This document shows positions 36,850 through 45,886 of a stretch of 64,000 bases of DNA, in pieces; within the stretch, counting starts at the first letter, position 1; each line of letters starts with the position of its first letter. This stretch comes from Planctomycetota bacterium (GTDB taxonomy: Bacteria > Planctomycetota > UBA1135 > GCA-002686595), in NCBI GenBank assembly GCA_016712565.1, contig JADJQU010000005.1, positions 186,001 to 250,000 on the forward strand, given 5' to 3'. The notes under the pieces were generated by a model. It made no database searches. It was not told the DNA's origin and saw nothing but the letters and a program-made list of their open reading frames with translations. Both the position numbers and the translations under genes were made by a program.

Positions 36850-37883
36850 CCGGCGCGCGGGTGGGCGCGTTCGTAGATGCGCCGCAGGTTCTCGATCGAC
36901 ACGTGCGTGTAGATCTGGGTGGTGGCGAGGTGCGCGTGGCCCAGGAGTTCCTGCACCGAGCGCAGGTCCGCGCCCGCATCCAGGAGGTGCGTGGCAAAGC
37001 TGTGGCGCAGGGTGTGCGGCGTGGCCCGGCGCTTGACCCCCGCCTTCTGCAACGCCGCGGCCACGATGCGCTGCAGGGAACGCGTGGTGAGCCGCGAGCC
37101 GCGCGCGCCCAGGAACACGGCCAGACCCGCCCGGGGCCGCGGCGTGGGCCGCTCGGGATCGGCGAGGTAGCGCTGCAGGGCTTCGCGCGCGAACTTGCCC
37201 AGGGGCGCCAGACGCTGCTTTCGGCCCTTGCCTTGCACGCGCGCGATGCCGCGGCCGAGGTCCAGGTCGCCGCGGTCGAGGCCCACGGTCTCCGCGGCGC
37301 GCGTGCCCGCGGAGTAGAGCACCTCCAGGAGCGCGCGGTCGCGCCGGCCCGCGGCGGTCGTCTCGTCGGGAGCCAAGAGCAGGGCGCTGATTTCCTCGCC
37401 GCTGAGGTGCCCCGGCAGTCGGCGCGCGGCGCGGCCCTGGCGCAGGCCCGTGGCCGGGTGCACGCTCACGCGGCCCTGCTCCACCAGGGACTGGAACAGG
37501 GAGCGCACGGCGGAGAGCTTGCGACTGACGGAAGTGCGCGCGAGCCCGCGCTCGTCGAGGTGCAACAAGTAGCCCCGCAGCACCCGCGGCGAAACGTCGG
37601 CGGGGTCTCTGAGCCCCAATCCGTCCAGAAAGGCCGCGAACTCCGCCAGGTCGCCGCCATAGGCCCGCAGCGTGTGCGGCGAAGCGCCACGGCCGGCGGC
37701 CAATTGGGCGAGGAAGCGCTCGATTTCGGCCTGCAGGGCTCCACCTGCCTGGGCCGGATCCCGTGGCCCCGCGGGGCCGGGCTCGGCGGACCGCGACGGC
37801 GCCGCGCGGGATCCCCTGCCGCCCGATGCTGGGGCCCCCGTGCTTTCGGGGGCAGCCGTGGAGGATCTCGCCATGGGGGACAT
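36846..37883 (-). CDS. xerC: Tyrosine recombinase XerC-like
   Basis: 345 residues. A Pro/Ala/Ser-rich N-terminal extension of about 48 residues precedes the SAM-like core-binding domain (SPHTLRAYGGDLAEFAAFL). The catalytic domain has all six residues: Arg195 (SAGTRAAE), Lys219 (GKGRKQR), His290 and Arg293 (HTLRHSFATHLL), His316 (LLGHAHLATT) and Tyr325 (IYTHV). It is the length and type of Xer recombinases that resolve chromosome dimers at dif, not of phage integrases. It is coupled to cutC by overlap. A dif site is not recognised in this window. Confidence 0.9.
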   Translation of the reverse strand: MSPMARSSTAAPESTGAPASGGRGSRAAPSRSAEPGPAGPRDPAQAGGALQAEIERFLAQLAAGRGASPHTLRAYGGDLAEFAAFLDGLGLRDPADVSPRVLRGYLLHLDERGLARTSVSRKLSAVRSLFQSLVEQGRVSVHPATGLRQGRAARRLPGHLSGEEISALLLAPDETTAAGRRDRALLEVLYSAGTRAAETVGLDRGDLDLGRGIARVQGKGRKQRLAPLGKFAREALQRYLADPERPTPRPRAGLAVFLGARGSRLTTRSLQRIVAAALQKAGVKRRATPHTLRHSFATHLLDAGADLRSVQELLGHAHLATTQIYTHVSIENLRRIYERAHPRAG

Positions 37884-37957
37884 GGTAGTCCGGAGCGCCC
37901 CGCGGGAGCGACGGGCCTCCCCGGCGGGACGACACCGGGTCGCGCGGCGGCACGACA

Positions 37958-39388
37958 CTAGAGCAGCCGCAGCACCGCCACCAACCCGCCGTCCTGGGCC
38001 ACGTTGACCACCTTCTTGCGCGAGGCGCGACCCAGGATGCCCAGGCGTTGCTCGCTGGCGAACAGGCCCAGCACGCTGAAGTACTCGGCGAAGGAGAGTC
38101 CGCCCTGCTCGTCGATCACCGGAAAGTCCTTCTCGGCCACCGGCGAGTAGAGCTGGGCCACCCAGGATCCCGGTTCGACCAGCGCTCGATCCAGGGCCGC
38201 CGCGAAGGCGCTCTCGTCGACGTCGCGGCCCAGGAGGATGCCCTCGCCGCCGTAGCTGCGGTTGGGCTTGAGCACCAGCCGCGGCCGGTTCTGCACCAGC
38301 CAGGAGACGAGGTCGATCGAGTTCCCCGCGGGGTCCGTGGTGCGGGAGGCCAGGATGCGCCGGGTCCAGGGCACGTGCTGGCGGAACACGCGCCGTTCCA
38401 GGGCGCTGAAGCGCAGGGCGAACTGGGGCGTGCTGAAGATCTCGAACACGCTCTTGTGGTCGAACTCGCCCGCCAGGGAGGACACGGCGCGGCCGGTCTT
38501 CAAGGCGTGGCGCATGCCCGACAGGTCGAAGCCCTGCTCCTCCTGGGCGGCCAAGTCGTTGATCTCGTGGTCGCGGTAGAGGATGTCGATGGGCACGTCG
38601 CCGTAGTGCAACTCGCCGCCGCGCACCGAGAGCTCGCGGGGATCCACGTGCCAGCAGTCGATCCCCAGGGAACGCAGGTACTCCACGTTCTGGGGAAACT
38701 CCTCGACGCCTCCCTCCAGGCCCTTGTACTGGCACAGGGCCACGTGGAAGCGCTTGAGGCGCAAATGGCGCGCGTGGTCCGCCAAAACCTCGAGCAGCAC
38801 GCGCCGCGGATCGTCGTTGCCCTCCAGGATCAGGGTCGGCGCCGCGCGCCGCAGGGCCGGGGCCACGTGGCGCAGCACGATCGCTTCCACCGCCGGCGTG
38901 ATGTACGTGCCGCCGGCCCCCAGGGGATTGAACTCGAAGAACTGCGTGCTCTTGAGCCAGTCGTGGGAGCCGAAGTCCGTCGAGGCGTCGAAGCGGCCGA
39001 AGAAAACCTCCACGTGGGAGGGCTGGTGCAGCTCGCGCATCCAGCGCAGCTCGCGCTCGTTGAAGGGCAGCACTTCGCGCACGGCCCCATCGGCCTCCCA
39101 CAGGGCGGGGAGCTTCATGTAGGCGTGCTCCAGCACGCGCGTGACACGATGCAGGTAGGCGCGCTGGTTTCCGCCGAGCACCCGCGGCCGGAGCATCACG
39201 GGCGTCGACTTCGGGCGATTGTCGTCGTCGTAGTAGACGATGCCGGCCTCCAGTGCCTCGCGAGCCACCGCCTCGCGGATCGCGCGGCGTTCGGCGGCGG
39301 GGATGCGCTCCAGGAGGCCGTTGAGCGTGGTCCCCAGGCTGTCGCGCAGGTTGCCGCCGCGCAGGAAGGGCGAGGACAGGCGTCGCAT
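37958..39388 (-). CDS. ATP-grasp superfamily protein of unknown substrate
   Basis: 476 residues. The C-terminal half carries LVLKPNRSYGGEGILLGRD, the Lys plus Gly-rich loop of ATP-grasp ligases, and an acidic cluster DFPVIDEQGG. The N-terminal half has FFEFNPLGAGGTYITP and DILYRDHEINDL, resembling circularly permuted or glutathionylspermidine-synthase-like ATP-grasp proteins. It probably joins a carboxylate to an amine or thiol; the substrate is unknown. An ATG 12 codons upstream (39424) is an alternative start. The DUF2203 gene lies 40 bases upstream on the same strand. Confidence 0.65.
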   Translation of the reverse strand: MRRLSSPFLRGGNLRDSLGTTLNGLLERIPAAERRAIREAVAREALEAGIVYYDDDNRPKSTPVMLRPRVLGGNQRAYLHRVTRVLEHAYMKLPALWEADGAVREVLPFNERELRWMRELHQPSHVEVFFGRFDASTDFGSHDWLKSTQFFEFNPLGAGGTYITPAVEAIVLRHVAPALRRAAPTLILEGNDDPRRVLLEVLADHARHLRLKRFHVALCQYKGLEGGVEEFPQNVEYLRSLGIDCWHVDPRELSVRGGELHYGDVPIDILYRDHEINDLAAQEEQGFDLSGMRHALKTGRAVSSLAGEFDHKSVFEIFSTPQFALRFSALERRVFRQHVPWTRRILASRTTDPAGNSIDLVSWLVQNRPRLVLKPNRSYGGEGILLGRDVDESAFAAALDRALVEPGSWVAQLYSPVAEKDFPVIDEQGGLSFAEYFSVLGLFASEQRLGILGRASRKKVVNVAQDGGLVAVLRLL

Positions 39389-39427
39389 GGGCCGGATTGT
39401 CGAGGCCCGCGGGGCCTGGGACAAGCC

Positions 39428-39684
39428 CTACTCCAACTGCTCCTCGGGGATCGGCTTGCGCCCGGCGAAACCGCCCTCGGCGCTGTGGTACCAGACCACG
39501 GCGGGCTCATCGCTGCGCCAGCACAAGAGCACGTTCTCGCCCGCGATCAGGCCGGGAAAATCCACCAGCCCCAGGTCGAAGCCCCAGCCCTTGTAGGAGC
39601 AGCCGATGCGCTCCAGCTCCAGCTGCAATTCACGGATGCGCAGGTCGAGGGCGCCGGCACGGGGGTAAAACTCTTGCGGACCAT
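39428..39684 (-). CDS. DUF2203 family protein (start reconstructed across a frameshift)
   Basis: The body LELERIGCSYKGWGFDLGLVDFPG and ENVLLCWRSDEPAVVWYH, ending GFAGRKPIPEE, is characteristic of DUF2203. The in-frame sequence upstream has no usable start. Adding one T to the TTTT run (39667-39670 on the plus strand as AAAA) brings the ATG at 39684 into frame, giving MVRKSFYPRAGALDLRIREL. The product would have about 85 residues, shorter than the usual 120. Function unknown. Confidence 0.62.
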
Positions 39685-39758
39685 GGCGGGTCCCAAGATC
39701 TACTCCCTGGGACCGCGCTCTGGAAGCCCGATTCCCCGGGGAGGCCCGCCCCCCAGGG

Positions 39759-40201
39759 TCATTTCGCGGGAGCGCTGCCCTCGCTCGGCGCGGGCGCGGG
39801 CGGCGGCAGGGGCTTGGGCACGTCGGCCTGCAGCTTGGTGGCGAAGTTGCGCCACCCCGAAAGCAGCGCCACCCGGGAATCGGGGTTGATTCCGAAGGTG
39901 AAGCCCTTGGCCTCGGAGTCGTCGAGCACGCGGGCGAGCTCCGCGGCGCTCTCGGACTGGGTCGTGGCCCATTGGGCCAGGGCGTTGGCCAGGGCGCGGG
40001 CCTCCTGGGCGTCCTTGCGCGCGCTGCCCAGGTCCCGGCCGCCGCCGCCTTGACGCTGGCCAGTTCCTTGCGCAGTTCCGCCGACTGGCGCTCGAGCACG
40101 TCCAGGCGCTCGGCCACCGTGGGCGGCTTCTGGTTCTGGGCGAAGGCGATGCCGCAGAGCGCGGCGCATCCGAGCACGACCAGGCTTTGTTTCAGGTTCA
40201 T
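39759..40201 (-). CDS. Small exported coiled-coil protein (frameshifted)
   Basis: A clear signal peptide (MNLKQSLVVLGCAALCGIAFAQ) is followed by a heptad-rich helix, RLDVLERQSAELRKELASVK. The frame shifts at CCGGCCGCC (about 40035-40043). One added base continues with the helical RDLGSARKDAQEARALANAL, a short globular part (VALLSGWRNFATKLQ) and a Pro/Ala tail to 39759. About 147 residues after correction. No family is recognised; a periplasmic trimeric or dimeric coiled coil is likely. Confidence 0.6.
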
Positions 40202-40478
40202 GGGACCCTCAGTATCGGCCCGGAGGCCGGGCGGGCAGGAGTGGGGCACCCCGGTCTCCCGGCCGACTTTCTGGGGAGAGCCCTCCCCAGTGCCGAAAAC
40301 GGTGCCGCGGGCCGTGCGCGCGCCCCGGGAGAGGCTCCCCGGGCCCGCCGGGGGCCCGCGGAAGCCCGAAGCGCGCCCCAAGCGCGCCTCAGGGGCCCCA
40401 GCTCCGGCCAGGGTCGCCAGCCCCGTGGCGAGCGCGCGGGCCGGTCCGGGCGTCCGACACACCAGACTCCGCCGCCCT

Positions 40479-41739
40479 ATGAGCGCCTCCTGGAGGCCGG
40501 TCCGGCCGGTCCCCGCTGCTGTTCGTCTTCCTGACGGTCTTCATCGACCTCCTGGGCTTCGGGATCGTGCTGCCGCTGCTGCCCGTCTACAGCAAGGCCT
40601 ATGGGGCCGGCGAGGTGGCCCTGGGGCTCTTGTTCTCCTGCTTCTCGGGCATGCAGTTCCTGTTCGCGCCGCTGTGGGGGCGCATCTCCGACCGCGCCGG
40701 CCGACGGCCGGTGTTGATCGGCGGGCTCGTGGGCACCGCGGCCTCCTACGCCCTGTTCGCGGTGGCCGACTCCATGCCGCTCCTGTTCGCCTCGCGCCTC
40801 TTGGCGGGTTTCTTCGGCGCCAACATCTCGACCGCCCAGGCCTACATCGCCGACGTGACCACGCCCGAGAACCGCGCCAAGGGCATGGGCCTGATCGGCG
40901 CGGCCTTCGGCCTGGGGTTCACCCTCGGACCGTTGATCGGCGGCGAATTGACCAGCCTCTCGCCCCAGGCCCCCGGTTGGTTCGCGGCCGGGCTCTCCCT
41001 GTGCGCGGCGGCCTTCGGATACCTGCGCCTGCCCGAAGTGCGCGGCAACCAGGCCGGCTCGCGCGTGTTCGGCACCGTGCAGGTCAAGCACGCCCTGACC
41101 GAGCCGCGCATCGGCGTGCTGATGGGCCTGACCTTCCTGACGGTGTCCGCCTTCGGCGCCTTCGAGGCCATGTTCACGCGCTTTGGGTTGGCGCGCTTTC
41201 CGGGCGTGTTCCATCTGCCGGGAGCGGTGGAGAACGCGAGCCTCGACGAGATCCTGGCGGCCGCGCCGGTGGCGGGCCGCTACCTCGCGGCCATCGGCGT
41301 GATCTCCGCACTGATTCAAGGGGGCCTGATCCGCAGGCTCGTGCCGCGCTTCGGCGAGCCGGCGCTGCTCGTGGTGGGACCGTTCCTCCTGGGCCTCGCC
41401 CTCGCGGTGGTGGGCCTGGGGGGATGGTTCCAGAGTTGGGCCCTGGTGATCACCGGCTGCGTGCTCATGCCGCTGGGATTCGGCCTTAGCAATCCGGCCC
41501 TGGCGAGCCTCGTGTCGCGGGCGAGCCCGGCCGCGGAGCAGGGCGCCTACATGGGCATCAACCAATCGATCTCGAGCCTGGGCCGCATGACCGGTCCGCC
41601 CGCGGCGGGCCTCTTGTTCGGCGCCCTGGGTCCCCAGTCGCCGTTCTTCGCCGCCGCGCTCGTGCTGGGGGCGGCGTCGCTGATCGCCCTGGCCTACCGG
41701 AGGCGCCACGGGGCGAGCTTCGCCCGCGCAAAGGCCTGA
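40479..41739 (+). CDS. Major facilitator superfamily transporter, TCR/Tet type (frameshift near start)
   Basis: Twelve-helix MFS protein. Motif A is intact in the loop between helices 2 and 3 (GRISDRAGRRPVLIGG), and helix 5 shows GFTLGPLIGG, the motif C of drug/H+ antiporters. In the current frame the first helix (LLFVFLTVFIDLLGFGIVL) has no start before GTG 40567, which would cut helix 1. Adding one C to the run at 40511-40514 links it to ATG 40479. About 420 residues. Likely an efflux pump for small lipophilic compounds or sugars. It ends 3 bases before pabB. Confidence 0.83.
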
Positions 41740-41742
41740 AGC

Positions 41743-43182
41743 GTGGGGGCGCGCTTTCGCTTTCGTCCGCGGGTGTTCGAACTCGACGGCGAAATCGAGC
41801 CCGGACGCGTGCTTGCCCGCCTCGCGGGAAGAGGCCTGCCGATGCTCCTCGACAGCGCGGCGGGGGAGCCGCGCCGGGCGAGCCTGTGCGCCTTCGATCC
41901 CGTGCAGACCCTGACGGACGTGGACCTTGGTTTTTCCAAGGTGCCGCGGGAGCCGTCGAACGGCTGGCCCGCGCGGCTGCGCGAGCGCCTGCGCGAACTC
42001 TCTTTCGACGCCGAGGCCCCGGCGGAACAACTTCCGGGCCCCTTCCACGGCGGGCTCCTGTGCGCGCTGGCCTACGACCTGGGGGCCGCGGGCGAGCGGC
42101 CGGTGGTCTGTGCGCCGGAACCCTGGGGCCAGCCCCGGCTCGTCGGTGGGATCTACGTGGACTTCCTGGTGCGCGACGAAGCAGCGCGCCGCACCTGGCT
42201 CGTGCTGGGCGACGAGCCCGGCGACGGCAGGCCCGCGGTGGAGGTCCGGCGGCGCGAGATCCTGGCCCTGCTCCACGGGCCGCCGCCGGCGGGAGGGACG
42301 CGCGCCGGTTCCCCGCGGCGCCACACCGAGCCCGCGGAGCACCGTCGCCGGATCGAGGAGCTGCGCGCGTCGATTTCCCGCGGCGATCTGTACCAGGCGA
42401 ACCTCGCGCACCGCTTGACCGTCCCGGTGGAGGGCGCGCCCGAGCACTGGTACGGGAGGCTTCGGGAGGCCAACGCCGCTCCCTACATGGGTTTTGCCCG
42501 TTGGCGCGCGAGCGACGGCTACGGGGCGCCCGGCGCGCTCTTGTGCGCGTCCCCGGAGCTGTTCTTCGAGTTCGCGGAGGGTGAGGCGCGCACGCGACCG
42601 ATCAAGGGCACGATCGCGCGCTCCGCGGATCCTCGGCAGGACGCGGAGAACGCAAGACGCCTGCTGTCCAGCGAAAAGGACCTGGCCGAGTTGGCGATGA
42701 TCGTCGACCTGGAGCGCAACGACCTGGGGCGCTCTGCGATCCCGGGCGGCGTGCGAGTGGAGGGCTGGCCCTCGCTGCGGAGCTACGCCCGCGTGCACCA
42801 CCTGATGGCCGACGTGGTGGCCCGCACGCGGCCGGATCTGGATGCGTTCGACGTGCTGGCCGCCCTGTTCCCCGGAGGCTCGATCACGGGCGCGCCGAAG
42901 CTCGCCGCCATGGACGAGATCGCGCGCCTGGAGGGCCACGGCCGCGGCTTCTTCTGCGGCTCCATGGGTTTCGTGGACCTGCGCGGCCAGGCCTGCTTCA
43001 ACATCATGATCCGCACGTTTCTGTGGCGGAGGCGTGAGGGCGAGGGGGCCGAGGCGGGGGAGTTGTCGTGCTCCGTGGGCGGGGGCATCACCTGGTCGTC
43101 CGAGGCGGAGGCGGAGGAGCAGGAGACGCTGGCCAAGGCGGCGGGCATGCTGGCGGCCCTGGAGCCGAGCGGGTTGGGGTAG
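41743..43182 (+). CDS. pabB: Aminodeoxychorismate synthase component I (PabB)
   Basis: 479 residues with a GTG start. The chorismate-binding domain includes ISRGDLYQANLAHR, LLCASPELF, RTRPIKGTIAR, MIVDLERNDLGR, FPGGSITGAPK and GGGITWSSEAEAEEQETLAKA. The PIKGT motif (286-290), with Lys as nucleophile, distinguishes PabB from anthranilate synthase TrpE, which has PIAGT. It aminates chorismate for folate synthesis with a glutaminase partner PabA, which is not nearby. The N-terminal 150 residues are divergent, as usual. Confidence 0.88.
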   Translation: MGARFRFRPRVFELDGEIEPGRVLARLAGRGLPMLLDSAAGEPRRASLCAFDPVQTLTDVDLGFSKVPREPSNGWPARLRERLRELSFDAEAPAEQLPGPFHGGLLCALAYDLGAAGERPVVCAPEPWGQPRLVGGIYVDFLVRDEAARRTWLVLGDEPGDGRPAVEVRRREILALLHGPPPAGGTRAGSPRRHTEPAEHRRRIEELRASISRGDLYQANLAHRLTVPVEGAPEHWYGRLREANAAPYMGFARWRASDGYGAPGALLCASPELFFEFAEGEARTRPIKGTIARSADPRQDAENARRLLSSEKDLAELAMIVDLERNDLGRSAIPGGVRVEGWPSLRSYARVHHLMADVVARTRPDLDAFDVLAALFPGGSITGAPKLAAMDEIARLEGHGRGFFCGSMGFVDLRGQACFNIMIRTFLWRRREGEGAEAGELSCSVGGGITWSSEAEAEEQETLAKAAGMLAALEPSGLG

Positions 43183-43435
43183 GGGAATTCTGGGAGAAAA
43201 CTCTGGGGGGCGCGGGATGCGTGGGCGAGCCCGAGGAGTGCCTGGAGTGCGGGCCGCGTCGGGCATGCCGGCCGGGCGTTGACACGCGCGCTGGGGGGTG
43301 CGAGAGTCGGCAGCAGACACTGGCTCGCGATGCTCGCAAGCAATTCGCTCACGCTGGATTCCCATTCAACCCCGTGCTGGCCGGGGGAGATGGGTGCGTT
43401 GGGATGTGCCGCGGTCGATCAGGGGCGCACTCTCC

Positions 43436-43846
43436 ATGCACCAAGAGCGCGTGCGTGTTCAGCATCAGCGCGCTCTGGCCGCGGGTGGGGGCCGGGTCGA
43501 AATCCCGGATGCGCTGGGGATGAAACTGCCCAACGCCGGGCGCGAGTGGCCCTGGCAGTGGGTGCTTTCAGCCACGAGGCACGACGAGGAGCGTGTGACG
43601 GGCCAGGGGCGCCGGCATCACCGGCACGTGCCCGTTGCGCAGAAGGCCCCGCGCCACGCGATGCTCGCCTCGGGGATGGCGAAGCGCCCGACCTGTCAAG
43701 CCTTTCGACATTCGTCCACAACCCGTCTCTTGGAGTCCGGGAGCGACTCTTGGAAGGTACAGGGACTGCTCGGCCGCACGAACCTCGCCACGACAAGGAT
43801 CCACACGCACGCCCAGACTCGCCGGCCCGCCGGCGCCCAGTCGTAG
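43436..43846 (+). pseudogene. intI: Integron integrase (IntI) C-terminal remnant, catalytically dead
   Basis: About 136 codons aligning with the C-terminal part of IntI proteins. The IntI-specific extra helix region is clear (GGGRVEIPDAL, then PNAGREWPWQWV and GRRHH). Further on, PTCQAFRHSSTTRLLESG corresponds to PATPHTFRHSFATHLLESG, LLGRTNLATTRIHTHA to LLGHxDVxTTMIYTHV. Three catalytic positions are changed: His of HxxR to Gln, His of LLGH to Arg, and the nucleophile Tyr to His. The N-terminal half is absent; 43183-43435 shows no further integrase homology. The 280 bases after it hold no recognisable attI. Plainly a decayed gene, unlike the indel-broken ones elsewhere. Confidence 0.85.
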
Positions 43847-44126
43847 GCCGACCTGTGGCTTGGAAGTGGGTGAGGGGCGGCGTAGTCTTTGTCGGTGCTG
43901 ATCGGCCATCGGCCTTCTTCGTACGAGCGGCTGGCACCCTCGGGCGGCCGTGCTGGGCGCGTCCGCCTAGCGCCGCGGGAGTTCCACCCCATCTTCCGCC
44001 GCACCCGTTCATGGTAGGGTGTTGCGCGACAGGCGAGCCATGGGCCATGCCTGCGGTAGGCAGACCGCCCCGTCGCATTCCGGACTTTATGCGGGACTGT
44101 CCAATACACGATAGCCGGACTCACCC

Positions 44127-44840
44127 ATGGTGAAGAAGCACAAGAAGGTGTCGCCCATTCAGTACGCGGTGATCCCCAATCAAGTGTTCCTCGGGATTCC
44201 TTGGAAGACAGTACGCCCGAAGTACGAAGGCATCGTCGACAAGCTGAAAAAGACCTTCCCCATCTCCTTCGTGATCGTCGGGCGCGATGACAATCAGGAC
44301 GCGGAGGATCTACTGGAGGTCATCAAGAAGCGTCTACTTTCGTCCTCACACGCGATCTTCGATGCAACCGGCGGCAATGCCAACGTGTCCCTGGAGTTTG
44401 GCTTGCGGATGCCCAGGACATTCCACGCGCGCTACGTTTCGGTCCACGGCGCCTCGGAAGAAGGCCTCAAGGAGTCACCGATCATCGCGGATCTGGCCGG
44501 GAAGAAGCAGAATCGATACTCGCAGACTGACGGACTTGAGAAGCTCCTCCGCCAGTTCTGCCCTGGGCCACGCGTACACCAAGCGTCTTGAGACGTTCCT
44601 TTCAAAGTCGTTCGGTCGCAAGTCGAAGGGCACAAGAAGCGACTTCGCAGCCTTGCGATGAAGATTCTCCATCAGATGGATGGCGACGGCCGGGCTCGCC
44701 GAGCTGACGTCGTCCAGAACCTGCAGGCAGATGCGGCTAGCTACACCCAGAAAGAGGTTGACGACATGATTCTACGCCTCCATCGAGCCGGGTTGGTCCA
44801 CAGCGTGCAGGGCCCGTATTCTACCGTGAGCGTCAAATAG
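44127..44840 (+). CDS. TIR-like / nucleoside-deoxyribosyltransferase-like protein with winged-helix tail (frameshifted cassette gene)
   Basis: The first part (about 145 residues) has a Rossmann-like pattern: IVGRDDNQDAEDLL, then SSSHAIFDATGGNANVSLEFGL. It resembles the ADxVIxDxTxxNPNVxxELG signature of TIR-like/NDT-fold proteins often found as effectors in anti-phage systems. The frame is lost near 44560, runs in +1 as ALGHAYTKRLETFLSKSFGRK, and returns near 44630. The C-terminal 60 residues (MKILHQMDGDGRARRADVVQ, then DDMILRLHRAGLVHS) look like a winged helix. About 237 residues if both one-base shifts are repaired. The stop lies 3 bases before the first attC. Defence role is inference only. 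Confidence 0.55.
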
Positions 44841-44843
44841 GCC

Positions 44844-44909
44844 AGCCAACAAGGCCAGGCAGCCGGTCGGCCCCGAGCGGCCTGCGGCTGAAGGCCAAAG
44901 ACGTTAGGT
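44844..44909 (+). other. attC site 1 (integron cassette recombination site)
   Basis: 66 bases. The R'' box is AGCCAAC (44844-44850) and R' is GTTAGGT (44903-44909, exact GTTRRRY). Between them lie paired GGCC-AGG-CAGCCG (44853-44865) and CGGCTG-AA-GGCC (44885-44896), arms of unequal spacer length that leave an unpaired base, as in folded attC. Only the ends and arms are conserved, as expected. A ribosome site AGGAGG and an ATG follow within 13 bases. Confidence 0.75.
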
Positions 44910-44922
44910 CCCAGGAGGAGGC

Positions 44923-45795
44923 ATGGCATCAGACGGTGGGCTTATCAATCTCGGCGATCTGTCGAAGCCGGCCACCGTACTGGTGAGAAGGTCGGTAACG
45001 CCGTAGGCCAGTCTTCGCTATGAGCCGACCCGGGCCCGCCGAATGGCGCGCGCAGAAGCCGACTCTGATCACATTCGAGCGCTTGCTCGCATTGAGCTCA
45101 GTCAAATCGAGGAGCGCGCGCTGGAAAGGCTGGTTCATCAAGAAGCGCGCAAGCAGGAGAACATCGAATCCATCACCGCGCAGGCGGCTCGCACGTTGCC
45201 GCCGGGTGCCAAGCCGGACCAACTAGACGAAGATTGGATCGCTCACTTCTTCAAGCAATGCGATACGGTATCGGACCGCGAGATGCAGAGCCTGTGGTCG
45301 AAGCTATTGGCGGGGGAAGCCTCTAGCCCGGGCACTTTCTCCAAGCGGACGATCGATTGCGTGTCCACGATCGATAAGCGTGACGCAGCGCTCTTCACCC
45401 AGGTCGCTCAGTTCGTCTGGGATTGTGAAGAACCAGTTCCGATGATCTTCGAGATTAATGACGAGATCTACCAGCGGAATGGTGTCTCGTTTGCAAGCCT
45501 CAAGCACCTAGACTCCATTGGCCTTCTTTCGTTTGAGTCGGTCGCCGGGTATCAAACGTCTGGTCATACGAGGCGGGTTCATTTTCACTACTTCGGAACG
45601 CCAACAGTCCTGGAGTTCCCGAGCGACGGTCCCAACACAATACGACTAGGACACGCGCTTCTCACAACGATTGGCCAGGAGCTGGTTGCAGTCTGCGGGG
45701 CACAAGGGAATCAGGAGTTCTATGACTACGTCGTTAAACGCTGGAGGAACCAGTCCATCGTGGTCAATGGCGTCGCCAAACCGCCTGGGACCTAA
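44923..45795 (+). CDS. DUF2806 family protein (cassette gene, two compensating frameshifts)
   Basis: The start at 44923 has a strong AGGAGG 5 bases upstream, just after attC site 1. It reads MASDGGLINLGDLSKPATVL, the usual DUF2806 opening. A TAG then interrupts at about 44998. One-base shifts near 44977 and 45020 restore EKVGNAVGQSSL-YEPTRARRMARAEA and then a clean frame to 45795. The body, ARKQENIESI, DEDWIAHFFKQCDTVSD and MQSLWSKLLAGEASSPGTFS, is diagnostic of DUF2806. About 290 residues. Function unknown; the family occurs in accessory regions. GC is lower than in the chromosome around it. Confidence 0.72.
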
Positions 45796-45860
45796 CCACT
45801 ATATCAAGCGGACGTCTATGGGGCTGCGCCTTTTGACGCCGCCCATGTCGAACGTCTGAT
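45790..45860 (+). other. attC-like site 2 (degenerate)
   Basis: An exact R'' ACCTAAC (45790-45796) overlaps the end of the DUF2806 gene. Paired arms GACGT-CT-ATGGG (45811-45822) and CCCAT-GTCGA-ACGTC (45842-45856) follow. The expected GTTRRRY is only GTCTGAT (45854-45860). A reading frame starts 27 bases later. Probably a decayed attC. Confidence 0.45.
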
Positions 45861-45886
45861 GAGCAGGCACAACCCAAGGACGACCA

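Noticed and set aside
43183..43435. Possible N-terminal half of the integron integrase
   Set aside because: No frame shows the IntI core-binding domain or the first catalytic Arg region; only the part from 43436 aligns.
43847..44126. attI site between the integrase remnant and the first cassette
   Set aside because: GTTGCGC near 44017 is the only core-like hit and does not fit GTTRRRY; no flanking direct repeats seen.
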